From Siphonodentalium dalli (lineage: Eukaryota; Mollusca; Scaphopoda; Gadilida; Siphonodentaliidae), in assembly GCA_032622095.1 (NCBI GenBank), contig CP136061.1:195220935-195284934 (forward strand): a stretch of DNA of 64,000 nucleotides, in the 5' to 3' direction. Under the pieces are notes generated by a model. That model was not told the DNA's origin, did not search any database, and saw nothing but the letters and a program-made list of their open reading frames with translations. The position numbers and the translations under genes were made by a program. Position 1 is the stretch's first letter, and every line of letters begins with the position of its first letter. Positions 33,509-44,981 of this stretch are shown here, one piece after another.

Positions 33509-35130
33509 CCCTGGTAAGATCATATACATGTATGCTTGATCGTTTAGGGATAACCTTTAATCGAGTTGTCACACTATACCTGGGTAATATATGAAATGAC
33601 CCCAGTATTGTAACAACACGTTTGTTATATATCTGATCAGATGATTCCGTTTCAACAATGACGATTCAATGAAAGTCGCTGATATAACAATAGGTTAATC
33701 AAGTAAAGGTCTACTCTAGTGGAAAAGTGCGAGAAAGTGTGTTAAGACAATAGGTTTATGACAAAGCATTGACACGTATCGTATTGTTTCGTCATTTTGG
33801 CGTCACAAAACCAATATCTGTACAGCTAAACGAATAACATCAAGGCATTAGAAGGGCAGCATAATATTGGGGGGGGGGGCATGTGGTCTTCCCCTGTCAT
33901 CTTCCAACAAAAATGGGGGGGGGGGTGCTTGCACACTTTATATGATATGAAGCATATTTATCTCTGAAATACCTCCTCCTGTTTGTTACCATGCAACACC
34001 ATTGAGGGGAAAATACATCCTTTTTATAAAATTGGAAGACCTAAGTATCAAAACCAGTTAGACTTTTTGTGAGTTTCATTGGTCATTGCAATTATTCTCT
34101 TGTTTGGTTGTGTCAAGTTGTAAAATGAATGAAATTTTGCTTTATAAATCCCCAACCTAATGACCCAAACATTAGTTCACATGTAAACAACTAAAGAAAA
34201 ATATATGCCATATACTACATTATTTCATATTGGTAAACTGAGCGTTAAAGGTTAAAACTACACCACTAAAGATTGACACAATGGTCCTTAATTTCATGCT
34301 GTTTACACTGAAAGAAATTCATGAAAAAGATGACACATCATTTTTGAAATTGGCAATAACAACTAAAGAAAAAAAAGCTACAGACATTGCCAAGAGTAAA
34401 ATTTGTATAAAAACGATGAATTTCTTGTTAAGCATGCAATTATCCACTTATTTACACCTCAGGGTAAATCTAAAAAAGAACTACGATTTATGTTAAATTG
34501 AATTAAATATAATGCATGTTTGTGCCACTTAAATCAACACTTGAGTACTAAACACACTAAAGGACACAAATTTATTTTGAAGATTTTTGCCCATTTGCTT
34601 TTTAGTTGAGTTTCTACATGTCACCTAAAATTTATATTGAAGCTTTCATTTCAATGGTATTGTGGAAAGCTGTCACAGTTTTAAGAAACAAATTTACAGT
34701 GAATAATTGGGGCCCCCAGGATATGTATACTTATTTGTGTATATCTACTGAGGTGGGTGTGGATGTGCTCTATGGCAGGTAGCAATTTGCCAGTAATAAA
34801 ATGGCTAATTGTAGGTGTGCGATAAAATCTTAATGAAAAGACTTTTATTCAAAAAGTGTCCTTTAAAAAGTTGGAAAGTTGACATGAATCATTGTGAAAA
34901 CAAATTTAGGTGGGATTAAAACATAAGATATCAGAGATGAAAAAAACTACATATGATTCACCTCTAGACCTTCTGTTTGCGTGATTATGAATCTTTGATT
35001 AAATGTATGAACCATTGAATCTAGCCATGAATTGTGTGTAGTACGTATTAACCCTTAATGATGTGTAAGACCTGCTATTTTCTGGTTACTTTTGCTGTAC
35101 CAATGTTCAGTACTCTGCTTCGCCTCTGTA
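33509..35130. other. Uninterpreted stretch with G runs
   Basis: Two G runs of nine to ten bases near 33870 and 33915. The ORF at 34281-34496 is short and unrecognised. Confidence 0.4.
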
Positions 35131-35510
35131 TTAAAGGTACGCAATCCAATCAGATGGTCCCCATATCATCAAGATACAACAACAACAACATTTCTACAGA
35201 ATCAATTAATTGCAACAAACTAATTCTAACCACTGTCAACTATAGTATCAAATTTCACAAAACGTGTTATTTATCAACATTTTGTTGAATGAAATATGGC
35301 CGTATTATCACTTGAGCATCACAAAATTTGGCCGTATAACCACTTGATTTTAGTGTTATCCATCTTCATCCACAATTGTGTCCAAGACCGTCCTTTTGAC
35401 AATGTTTTTCTGGGCGACAAATAATTGCATATCTCGAGAAATAACAAACTTCAAAAATCATTATCTGATCACTCTGAGTTTTGATGGGTGGGTTCCTCGA
35501 CTCAAATCTT
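35131..35510 (+). repeat. Family J repeat, copy 1
   Basis: About 380 bp whose reverse complement is at 38825-39182: TTAAAGGTACGCAATC, ATGGTCCCCATATCATCA, TTATCAACATTTTG, TTATCCATCTTCATCCACAA and TGATCACTCTGAG...GATGGGTGGGTTC. No terminal repeats or coding sequence seen. Confidence 0.75.
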
Positions 35511-35568
35511 GCAGACATGGTCTGGGTTTCTGTGGGTGCCGTTCACCCAGTATGAGTGGCCTTGCAGG

Positions 35569-36209
35569 CCTTATTATATGGTGCTGGACATTTGCAGAAT
35601 GAGGTCCCCAGAGGGTGAATTTAGTGATTCTACTCTGCATACTGGGTTAGCATCGCCAAATTCATCCTCTGGGGACCTCATTTTGCATGGCCTCATCTGC
35701 GATTGGAGATCAAGACTCAAATATAAGTTTCCAGATGATGAAGATGGTTATGTGCATCCATTGGGCACCTCAATTATGCATTGTGTTGTCTATCAATCTG
35801 GGAATATAGAGAAAACTAAACTAAAAAGGGAATTGAAACTTTCTGAAGAAACTAAAAAACTTGTTAAATTTGATAATAAAGATACTTTCCAGATGAGATG
35901 AGACCTAAGCAGAATGCGGTATCCAGATGGTGAATTTTGTGATGCCAGCCTGCTGTGCAAGGTACAGTAATGCCCTAAGTAATCGACTCCTTAACCACAG
36001 CAGAATTATGGGTAACTTTTCAGTATTTAGTCGAAAATATGGCTTGTTGCCATTCATCGGAAAGCTCTCGGATTTCCAACTAAATCCTGAAAAGTTACCC
36101 ATAATTCTGCTGTGGTTAAGCTTAGAGTCGATTACTTTAATAGGGCATTACTGTAGTATCAATAAGTTCTTGGACCTCATTCCGCAATGTCCAGCACCAT
36201 ATTTTGAGG
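35569..36209. mobile_element. Family C divergent subfamily, copy C9, split by A11
   Basis: TIR CCTTATTATATGGTGCTGG with CCAGCACCATATTTTGAGG. Outer arms AATGAGGTCCCCAGAGGG and CCTCTGGGGACCTCATTTTG; the second pair is interrupted by A11 at 35965-36153. The central block TGAAACTTTCTGAAGAAACT matches C4. ORF 35488-35901 (137 codons, the longest in the window) reads through it and is an artefact. Confidence 0.8.
35965..36153. mobile_element. Family A foldback, copy A11 (inside C9)
   Basis: TA-flanked. Both arms carry AAGTAATCGAC. The right inner arm is shortened and the right arm has small insertions (TTAAGCTTAGAGTC). Confidence 0.92.
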
Positions 36210-36429
36210 CATGTATCCTTGGCTTTTTAGAACCAGGTTTCCTTTCCGTGAGAACAATGCTGCTCTAATATTCTCAAGAAAAGACTCTGAATCTGTTATT
36301 CATTGAGAAGATCCATCAGCTTTGATGAAAGCCCTACTTAACTTGGCAATATGTTCCCAATATGTTACCATATGGCATTGTTGAAGCAATCATCACTTGA
36401 TATCGTCAGTTTCCACCTGTTGAATTTGT

Positions 36430-36618
36430 AAGGATTCATGATGGGAGCTGTGCTGGTGCAGCATTAAAGATCCTGTGCAAGTGTATTCTCTTATATATGC
36501 GAGTCTCCATAGGGAGCCTCGCATACATGTATATAAGAGAAAACACTGGCTTACAAGGTCAAGGTAAATATTGTTTGGCCAATGTATTCTCTTATATATG
36601 CAAGGCTCCCTATGGAGC
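36430..36618. mobile_element. Family B truncated copy B10
   Basis: Starts GATTCATGATGGGAGCTGTG (TTAACCC lost), hairpin 1 complete, hairpin 2 stops at GGCTCCCTATGGAG and passes into the 57-bp tandem repeat. Confidence 0.75.
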
Positions 36619-36784
36619 CCAGTCTGAGTTTAGTGTTACTGCCATTTGATTACTGTATACACCCATCAGATAAGCCCAGTCTGGGTTTAGTGTGCCTGCC
36701 ATTTGATTACTGTATACACCCATCAGATAAGCCCAGTCTGAGTTTAGTGTTACTGCCATTTGATTACTGTATACACCCATCAGA
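36616..36784. repeat. 57-bp minisatellite, three units
   Basis: AGCCCAGTCTGAGTTTAGTG starts at 36616, 36673 and 36730, an exact 57-bp period. Units differ at a few bases. The period is a multiple of three, so one frame is open throughout as a 19-residue repeat (LPFDYCIHPSDKPSLSLV-type), which explains the ORF at 36582-36794. Confidence 0.92.
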
Positions 36785-37008
36785 AAATTACTGACTGAGT
36801 ACTAGCATTCAATGTCCAGTCTTTCTTTTTGTTTTCTGGATAATAATTATGAGCTATGACTTCACACTTTTGTGGCAATGTTTTGATGGCATTAATTTCA
36901 TGTTCCTGTCACAATCCTGTGAATTATGTGTGTTATTTAAATTTAGTAGCACAACAAGGTGTTTTAATTGACATGGTTAGTTTTAACCTACAAATTATGT
37001 ATACTTAT

Positions 37009-37365
37009 TTAACCATTCCATGACCGGAGCTTCCTTAATTTTTGTGAAAACCCTGTGCCAATGCATTCTCTTATATATGCAAAGTCAACCATAGGTCGCC
37101 TAACAAATTTTATATTATTTTTTATAATTGTTAAAAAATGTATGAAAAAATTAAAAAAATATTAAAAAATTGTTTAAGAATGTGAGAAATAATGATAAAA
37201 AATGATAAAAATTGTTAAAGAATGTAAGAAAAAATGATAAAAAATTGATAGGCCAATGCATTCTCTTATATATGCGAGGCGACCTATACTTGCATATATA
37301 AGAGAATGCATTGGCACAGGGTCTTTAATGTTGCGCCAGTGCAGCTCCTGTCATGAAAGGATTAA
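37009..37365. mobile_element. Family B element, copy B11
   Basis: TTAA flanks, left CCATTCCATGACCGGAGCTT, right GCTCCTGTCATGAAAGGA. Hairpin 1 is half deleted, the spacer is an expanded AATGATAAAAATTGTTAAAG array like B5, and hairpin 2 is shortened at its loop. Confidence 0.85.
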
Positions 37366-37396
37366 GATGGATATACAATGTATCTAAACATACATA

Positions 37397-37617
37397 CAGT
37401 AATGCTCTAAATAATCGAATCCTTAACCACAGCAGAATTATGGGTAACTTTTCAGGATTTAGTCGGAAATATGGCTTGTTGCCATTCGTCGGAAAGCTCT
37501 CATCGAGAGCTTTCCGATGAATGGCACTGTGGCAGCAAGTCATATTTCCGACTAAATCCTGAAAAGTTACCCATAATTCTGATGTGGTTAAGGAGTTGAT
37601 TGTTTAGAGCATTACTG
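37397..37617. mobile_element. Family A foldback, copy A12
   Basis: TA-flanked. The GCTCTAA and TTAGAGC variants agree between arms. The right inner arm contains a small insertion (GGCACTGTGGCAGCAAG). Confidence 0.92.
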
Positions 37618-38448
37618 TACCATACATAAGCGGATTATGTCTTGCCAAATGCTGAAAAAATGTGCTTTCTTTCTTATAGAAATATAACAAAATACATGTA
37701 GCATACCAGAGTTATCTGAACCTATCTTTCAGACCTGTCATTTGAGCATGAAAAACAAATTTCTGAATCTTGAGTCTCCCCTCCCCATGGCCATACCCCT
37801 GCCTGCCAATTGGATGTCCTAGAGTGAGGCTGCGGACTCAATGACAAAATACTAACACAAAGCGCATGAGAAGTGACTTGCAATTTTCTATGTAACCTAG
37901 CCAGTCTCAGTTCCAGTGATCCGCTTAACAGATCGCTAATGAATTCTGATTGATTTTATGTAGGAGTTGTGCCTAACATGGCACCAGTTATCATGACTTT
38001 CATAACACTCATGCAATAATGCTATTCCTGTAGTATCAGATGGGGATATGCTTTGATACAGAAGTAATGTTATGTTGCATGTGACAACAGTAAATTGAAA
38101 GGAAACTTGATATAAGATTAGTAGCTTGATGGAATAATGTCACGAAGCATTATCAGTTCAATATCAAAATGATGGATTGATTGAGGTAAAGATGATATTA
38201 AAGACGTGACCATGTTTTGAAGTGGGATTATAGAGAAAATTATAACAGGAGATGAAAGCTGGTATAAATCGCGTGTGATTTTAATATACAAAGAATAAAA
38301 AAAAATTCTATTTTCTTAGTTCTGGGTTCCAGACCTCCATTTACAACATAATACAAAAATCTAATTTAGCATTACCATTGGCTTACAGGTAGTTTCAGTA
38401 TAAACATGTTAAAAACCTAGCTTGACATATAATGGACATGTCGACTTA
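37618..38448. other. Uninterpreted stretch
   Basis: Nothing recognised. Confidence 0.4.
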
Positions 38449-38555
38449 CAGTAATGCCCTAAATAATCGACTCCTTAACCACAGCAGAATTATGGGTAAT
38501 TTTTCAGGATTTAGTCGGAAATATGGCTTGTTGCCATTCATCTGAAAGCTCTCAG
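38449..38555 (+). mobile_element. Family A single arm, copy A13
   Basis: Left arm only, CAGTAATGCCCTAAATAATC to GAAAGCTCTCAG, after TA. The right arm is missing at the palindrome centre. ORF 38446-38745 (minus) partly derives from it. Confidence 0.87.
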
Positions 38556-38824
38556 CATAGCTCCTATTGTAAGGTTTAACTTGACAATTATTGTTGTCTC
38601 TCAAATCATCTAAAACATAATTATAAGGACCTGGCAAGTTCACACATCCACCCGTAAATACAAAACGGGTACCTGTATGTATGAGGGGATGGGTGAATTT
38701 AATTTCAGGTGCCAGTGAACCAACCGATATATAAAGTAAATACACATAAAATTCTACATCAATTCAAGATGCATGATCCGAATTAATGCTCCCAAATTAC
38801 TATTTCTTTAGCTTCGGGGTATTT

Positions 38825-39182
38825 GATTCGAGTCGAAGAACCCACCCATCAAAGCTCAGAGTGATCAGATATCGATTTTTTAAATCTGTTATTTTTCACC
38901 ACCGGTACTTTTTAGTGGCCTGGAAAAAAGTTGACGAGCTGACGGTCACGGACTAAATTGTGGATGAAGATGGATAACTCTAAAATCAAGTAGCTTTTGT
39001 TGAACTAAATGTTGATAAATAACAAGTTTTTGGCAATTTTATACTAATATAGTTGACTGTAGTTAGCATTATTTTTGGACAATTAATCGATTCAGATATC
39101 TGAAGCGGCATTTCGATAAATGTTTTTGTTGTTGGAATCTGATGATATGGGGACCATCAAATCAGATTGAGTACCTTTAAGA
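38825..39182 (-). repeat. Family J repeat, copy 2 (inverted)
   Basis: Reverse complement of 35131-35510, with moderate divergence and a small insertion around 38890-38930. Confidence 0.75.
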
Positions 39183-39309
39183 TAGTGTCTTTCAGATGGG
39201 GATTTCTTGTTGTTCCTAACATGTTCTTTTGGGCCCTAAAATTTTTTTTAATTTAAAACATGTGCAAGAATTGTCCTGGGCAATTGAATTGAATTGATTG
39301 TTCCTTGTA

Positions 39310-39420
39310 CAGTAATGCCCTAAATAATTGACTCCTCAACCACAGCAGAATTATGGGTAACTTTTCAAGATTTAGTCGGAAATATGGCTTGTTGCCATTC
39401 ATCGGAAAGCTCTCACTGAG
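39310..39420 (+). mobile_element. Family A single arm, copy A14
   Basis: Left arm only, to the centre AAGCTCTCACTGAGA, then unrelated sequence. Preceded by TA. Breakage at the centre, as in A13 and A10. Confidence 0.87.
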
Positions 39421-39540
39421 ATTTTATGGGGACAGCTCTTATAGACAAGTAGCATTTTTTCAAGGCAGGTGTCTTAAGAGGGGAATGTACACTAAATCTG
39501 GCCATTTAAGGGACCATTTCCTTTTATACTCAAAAATTTA

Positions 39541-39655
39541 TATGCAACAAATGAATGAATATGAGCCATAGATTAGTGCAAAAATACACTCATGTTCTCT
39601 TATGTATGCACACAACATGGTAATTATAATTAAATAATGTTTATGACTCAAGTAA
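39541..39655 (+). repeat. Dispersed repeat M, copy 2
   Basis: Second copy of the repeat at 28124-28235. Confidence 0.6.
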
Positions 39656-40549
39656 AGTTTGAAGTAGTATACCTACATGAAGTGAATTTCATGCACCTAG
39701 ATATTTGTTTGAATATGTAAATTTTTATCTCTAATGTCATTATAATTCGGCTCTCATACATTAAAACTTGTTTTCCTTTTCTTCAAAAAGCTGTTTTTGT
39801 ACTGTAATTTGCTGTAATATGATCTTTATCCAATTATTGTGTTTCTATATATAATCCGGTGCATCACCCATATTAGGAGTAACCAACATAATTTCATACC
39901 AATAATTAATTAAAGGCAATGTTGCACTGATTAGGGTGGGCTCCAATCAGTCCCGAACACAATATCTGATCAATTTATTGTGCACGCAGTTTATTTGTTT
40001 TCTGCACGCACATGTTATTTTTGCTGATTATCCCACCAGTGTCTTGTAGCACAACCTTGTCTGCGCAATTTCCAAGGCGTTGTTTTCAATATACCTAATT
40101 AGGAGGGTTCGAGTTGATTGATCGCAGACGGAAAGTCAAACGAGAATTGATGTAATGTCATTCTCATGGGACATGAAACTTGTTTTGTAAAATAGATGAC
40201 GCCGTGAACTGTGAACATGGTCTAATGTATAATTAATCAAAGGAAAACAATGTCATATGCATGGGAATGATGGGACTTGTGTGGACCCGTGTCGAGTAAT
40301 GGAAAATGACGCAGTTTCACTGCGAAGAAAAATGCATTTATTTTATGCGGTGAATAAACAATGATTCTTCTTGGATACACGAGACGTGTCTTGGGATATG
40401 ACCTCAGTACTTTACGTCGTGACTCTTATGAATTTTCTAATAGGAAGTGTCTGACTTTAGACAACCAGAGCTTTGGGATGTATGACTTGTGGTTACATTA
40501 GTTCGGAAATATGAGTTCAATATATAGAATCTTGTATTTGAGATATTTA
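39656..40549. other. Uninterpreted stretch
   Basis: No feature recognised. Confidence 0.4.
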
Positions 40550-40830
40550 TCATGTGACATTGTTTATTCTCGGAATACGCTGAACATAAAATTTCTAAAT
40601 ATGGAAATATAAAACCAATTAACCATCTGCAAATGCTGAACACTAGGAATCTTTATATGGAAATATTAAACTAGACCGTCGTGATATTCGGAACAAAAGG
40701 ATTCTTAATATGGATATATAAAACCATAACATCTGAAAATGCCAAACGCTAGAATTCTTAATTATTACCATCAGAAAATGCTGAACTCTACGATTTGTAT
40801 GGAAATATTAAACCAGAACTGCCGTCAGTT
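40550..40830. repeat. Degenerate tandem repeat (ATATGGAAATATAAAACC)
   Basis: Four approximate units, each with (A/G)AATGCTGAAC, then AGGAATCTT and TATGGAAATATTAAAC, spaced about 60-75 bp. Confidence 0.6.
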
Positions 40831-41212
40831 ATTCAGCAGTCCATTGTGGAGTAACGTAGCTCAAAAGATCTTAGACGACTCGAGTCATCGAACATCAAAG
40901 GAAATTTGTAGCAACACGATCTTATTCAATTATTCAGGAAACTCAATTTCGGCATCTTGACATGAGCTTCACAACATTGATGTCTTTTTATTCGTGATCT
41001 GGGAATTATTGCCTCTGATGCTGATGAGGCTGACAATTCTCAAGACAGTTGAGGGAAAACAATCTTCTCAAAACTAATATGTGCAGCGAAATCTGACACC
41101 ATATTGATGCGTCAAAATTTAATTCTCACAAGTTGGATCATTTTTTCGACTCGTCCATCTCGTGAATTTGTTTCAAAAATTCATCTATCAGATTAATGTA
41201 CTAGTACTTTTA

Positions 41213-41500
41213 AGTTTTTTAGTCATTGATGTTGACGAAATAACGCCATGTTTTCTGTTGTCTGTGACTTCATCTGGATTACGTCTCAAGGATTGTGAAT
41301 GATTCATATGGAAATGGGGAGAACATCGAAACATCCATCTATAATATTAATGTATATAGTGCTAACATAAAAATACAGTTTGTTTTATCGTCGATGTTGA
41401 CATTTAAGCCATCTTTTTTGTTTTCCGTGACTTCATCTGGATTATGTTTCTCAATGTTTATGAGGTCACCACTTGGAAATGAGGAGAACAATGGCAATTT
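41213..41500. repeat. Two-unit direct repeat, about 165-bp period
   Basis: GATGTTGAC-AAATAACGCC at about 41229 and GATGTTGACATTTAAGCC at about 41392, each followed by GTGACTTCATCTGGATTA and a (T/C)GGAAATG(G/A)GGAGAACA piece. Confidence 0.65.
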
Positions 41501-41525
41501 GGTTTAATTCTCTCCCTTGTTGCAG

Positions 41526-41585
41526 GAGTATTGGCAGGCATGAAGAAAAAACGGAAGAAATATTTGCTGCAGATAGTATTTGGAG
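41526..41585 (+). CDS. Candidate short exon with an in-frame start, unknown product
   Basis: A strong acceptor (pyrimidine-rich TTCTCTCCCTTGTTGCAG ending at 41525) and a consensus donor (GGAG|GTAAGT at 41586) bracket 60 bp. An ATG at 41540 in fair context (GGCAGGCATGA) gives MKKKRKKYLLQIVFG and leaves phase 1 at the donor. A basic stretch followed by a hydrophobic start is typical of a signal anchor or signal peptide. This is the best splice-bounded exon candidate I found in the window. I cannot assign a family, and the next exon is not visible, so it could be chance. Confidence 0.35.
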
Positions 41586-42714
41586 GTAAGTTTATCATAG
41601 AAGCATTAATAGGATATAGAAACTTCAGAAATATCTGATACTTCATAGTACATACACATGTGGCTAATATCAACATGCAATATATTGTTATCAGATAATT
41701 ATTCATATTCATGAGAAAAAGTTTATCTATTTTTACATGTAGTTTTTGCTGATAGTTTTACAAATGTTGAGTTGTTTACAGATGTTGATAAACTTTTCAC
41801 ATCTGCCTAGGCCTTGAGTCCCTTTCAAGTGGATTGTACCGGATATAAATAACTTTTTTGGGGGATTTATAACATAAAGTAAAACTGTATATAAGGAAAA
41901 ATATTCTGCCTAAATGAATGATTTCACATGGAACACCTAATCCATGTTTATTGGGAATCAACCAGTCTTGCAACCCATGGATGGCTGTTGGCTGTTGGCT
42001 GCCTGTTAAACCTTGCCTGTTGAGCCATTGGGGGGGGACCGTTTTTCTCATGGTAAAATTGTGCACTTGTGCTTTATGTCAAAAAATAATTTATAACCAT
42101 CATGAAAATGCAGTGAGAGGTGTGCTTTATTAGAAATGTGTAACATTTAATATACAATGCACTGTGCATTACACTAATCTTTGTGAAAAGTGCAGCAAGA
42201 TGTACATATTAAATAATAGCAAATTACTGGTGTTAAATTTTTTGAGATCTTTGAGCACCTGGGAAATACATTCACATTTACCGCTTCACATCTCCGTGCA
42301 CTTTACATGACACCAGCCCAAATGACCACTTTAAAAATTCCAGGCAAATAATTGTACACAGGTGACAAATAAGCTCAAAAGAAGTGTCCCACGTTTTCAA
42401 ACTAATATATTTGTTTTACTTCTTTTGAAATAAAAATATCATTGTACCTCAAATATGTGGTGATGATAAACCTGGTAATTTTTCTTTGCCTAAAGATGTT
42501 TTCTTTGCTTTCATCCCTCACAGAAGACATAAAACTAAAATTCCTTTCCTAAGAAAGGGTAAAAGGCTAGCACAAAATATTTAAACCCTGATCTTCTGCC
42601 CAATTACAAAGCCTTTGCTTTGAAACTGAGACATCTGAAGCTATTTAGACAACACTTAGTATATTTTGTCCACAGATAGTATAATAAGTGTAAACAGTTG
42701 CTCTCAAGCCTGCT
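41586..42714. other. Uninterpreted stretch after the candidate exon
   Basis: 41660-41775 has weak family G echoes (ATCTATTTxTxCATGT, TTTTACA). ORFs at 41797-42133 on both strands have no motif known to me. Confidence 0.4.
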
Positions 42715-43143
42715 AATAGTGTGTGTGTCATTTGCAGAATGAGGTCCCCAGAGGGTGAATTTAGTGGTGCTATCCTGCAAGGCAGCCTAGCATCACCAAA
42801 TTCACCCTCTGGGAACCTCATTCTGCTTAGGCCTTAATGCTATGGGAGCAACTTGGGATCAGATTGAACTTCCCCAGTTGAATTTGATGATGTTCACCCA
42901 TTAGTCACCTCAATTATGCAAGTTATCTTCTGCAAATTAGGAGATATAGAAACTTTCCCAGAAGGAAAACAGAAACTACATGTAATTTTTTTATTTTAGA
43001 CTGTAAAAACTTCCCAGAAGATGAGGCCTAAGCAGAATGAGGTACCCAGAGGGTGAGTTGGTGATGCTTGCGGGATTGCATCATTAAATTCACATTCTGG
43101 GGACCTCATTCTGCAAATGACAGACACACTATTTTCAGACTTG
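42715..43143. mobile_element. Family C foldback, copy C6, perfect 8-bp target duplication
   Basis: CAAGCCTGCTAATAGTGTGT to TATTTTCAGACTTG, flanked by GTTGCTCT on both sides (42707-42714, 43144-43151). Includes the mid-element block with CCCCAGTTGAATTTGATGAT. Confidence 0.93.
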
Positions 43144-43437
43144 GTTGCTCTTCATTCTCGAGTGTATTGTCTTGCAATCTCTTTGTATTCCCCGACCCTT
43201 GTATTGTTGAAGAGGGACTTTTGATGTGGGTTTAGGTCCTGGTGCAGAGTGACACAAGCGTGCTGTTTTGTGGACTCGCATATAGGTATTGGTTTTAGAC
43301 ACATTGAGACTGTAAGCATTATGAACACCTGGTCAGGAAACATGAACTTAGGTTAGAAAAAGGTCTTGATGTACATAATTTTTCTCAGGTTTTGATCAGG
43401 CCTAAAAAATTATTTTGTTTCCCCTATAATGGCCCTA

Positions 43438-43710
43438 TTAACCCTTTCGTGACGGTAACCATGCTGGTACAGCATTAAATATCCTGTGCCAGTGCATTCT
43501 CTTTATATATGCGAATCTCCCATAGGGAGCCTCGCATATAATAAGAGAATGCACTGGCTTAAAAGATCAAGGTAATTATTGTTAAGCTAATGTATTCTCT
43601 GATATATACAAGGCTCTCTCTATGGGAGACTCGCATATATAAGAGAATGCATTAGCACAGATTTTTTTTGTGCAAAGTTTCAGGAAGCTCAGTCATGGAA
43701 GGGTTATTAA
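43438..43710. mobile_element. Family B element, copy B12
   Basis: TTAA left; right end reads GAAGGGTTATTAA (3-4 extra bases). Left CCCTTTCGTGACGGTAACC. Both hairpins present, CTCCC...GGGAG loop type. Confidence 0.88.
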
Positions 43711-44358
43711 AACGGAGCCCAAAATTATAGGGCTCGTTAGTAGGTAGATTTTTTTTTTAAAAGGAAAAAAATAATGAATTTTTTCACCAGCTACTGTAGT
43801 TGAATAAACATTAAACAACTATTAAAACTATTAGAGCACTGAGTTAATACGAGCTAAACCCCCATCATTCATGATTATTGTGATGTTGAAATAGTAATCA
43901 TATTCAATAGTTTATTTTAAAGGGTTAACATTGATGGCGAATGGCAGTCTCCTATAGAATATATGTGTACCCAATATACACATGTATAGGCTTTTGGATC
44001 CATATTGGCAGTAACAAGAGCCTTTATTAGTTCTGTATATTATTGACATCATTATCCACTATCAGTCTGGCCATCTTATTTAATGACTGCACACTGAGGC
44101 CATTTCTCAGGACATCTGGGACCATTCAGATTGATCTGTTTGGTTTACTGACCAGGAGAGAATTGATGATGTATATAATGAAGAAACCAACAGACAATAA
44201 ATCACAGTAACTTCCTGTGGTCTGAGCACATTGCCTTCTGTGTTTATGGAGGTCTGCCTGGGGAAAGTAACCCCATAAATTACCAATAAATGGTACCTTG
44301 ACAGGGGTGCTGGAGAGTGGGGTCTGGCCCTCCCTGCACTCAGGTGGCAGTTGGAGTA
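43711..44358. other. Uninterpreted spacer
   Basis: Nothing recognised. The ORF at 44107-44451 runs into A15. Confidence 0.4.
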
Positions 44359-44568
44359 CAGTAATTCTCTAAGTAATCGACTTCTTAACCACAGCAGAAT
44401 TATGGGTAACTTTTCAGGATTTAGTCGGAAATATGGCTTGTTGCCATTCATCGGAAAGCTCTCCAGAGCTTTCCGATGAATGGCAACAAGCCATATTTCC
44501 GACTAAATCCTGAAAAGTTACCCATAATTCTGCTGTGGTTAAGAAGTTGATTAATTAGAGCATTACTG
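44359..44568. mobile_element. Family A foldback, copy A15
   Basis: TA-flanked. Both arms carry the uncommon CTTCTTAACC / GGTTAAGAAG and CTCTAA / TTAGAG variants, while AAGTAATC versus GATTAATT disagree between arms. Confidence 0.93.
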
Positions 44569-44582
44569 TACATACAAACTAC

Positions 44583-44822
44583 GTAGATCATGCTATGAAT
44601 CTCTACTCTGGCTTAATGCCCATAAAGATCTTATTCCACCAGTACAAAACCTGAGAACTTTTTGATGTTCTGACAGGGAACTTTATAACATTGAACAAAC
44701 AAGGCAGGGAAAATATTTCTTTGTTAACACTTGTTCCTCAATAATCTACTTCACATTTCACATTTGGGGGTCGTCCCAGCTCGAGATTGCTGTTTTTTTG
44801 TGACTTTGTGAGCCGATATATG
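44583..44822 (-). repeat. Family E repeat, copy E2 (inverted)
   Basis: GATCATGCTATGAATCTCTA, CAGTACAAAACCTGAGAACT, GATGTTCTGACAGGGAACTT, TCCTCAATAATCTACTTCAC and CCCAGCTCGAGATTG in reverse order of E1/E4. Confidence 0.78.
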
Positions 44823-44981
44823 GTTATGGTAAATTTAGTTATGTCATTTATACGTTTTTATGTTATTACATGTTTATCCCGAGTGTCTTGCTCTTGACTA
44901 TTATTATTAAAGCTGACTAATAAAAGAGTCTTGGAATACCTTTATATCCTTTCTATTGGTATTTCTATGAAATATTTTTAT

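Noticed and set aside
35488-35901. 137-codon ORF, the longest in the window
   Set aside because: It reads through a family C foldback arm and its central block; no recognised motif and no splice context.
36582-36794. Repeat protein gene with 19-residue units
   Set aside because: The period of the DNA minisatellite (57 bp) keeps the frame open; the start lies in MITE sequence and there is no other coding evidence.
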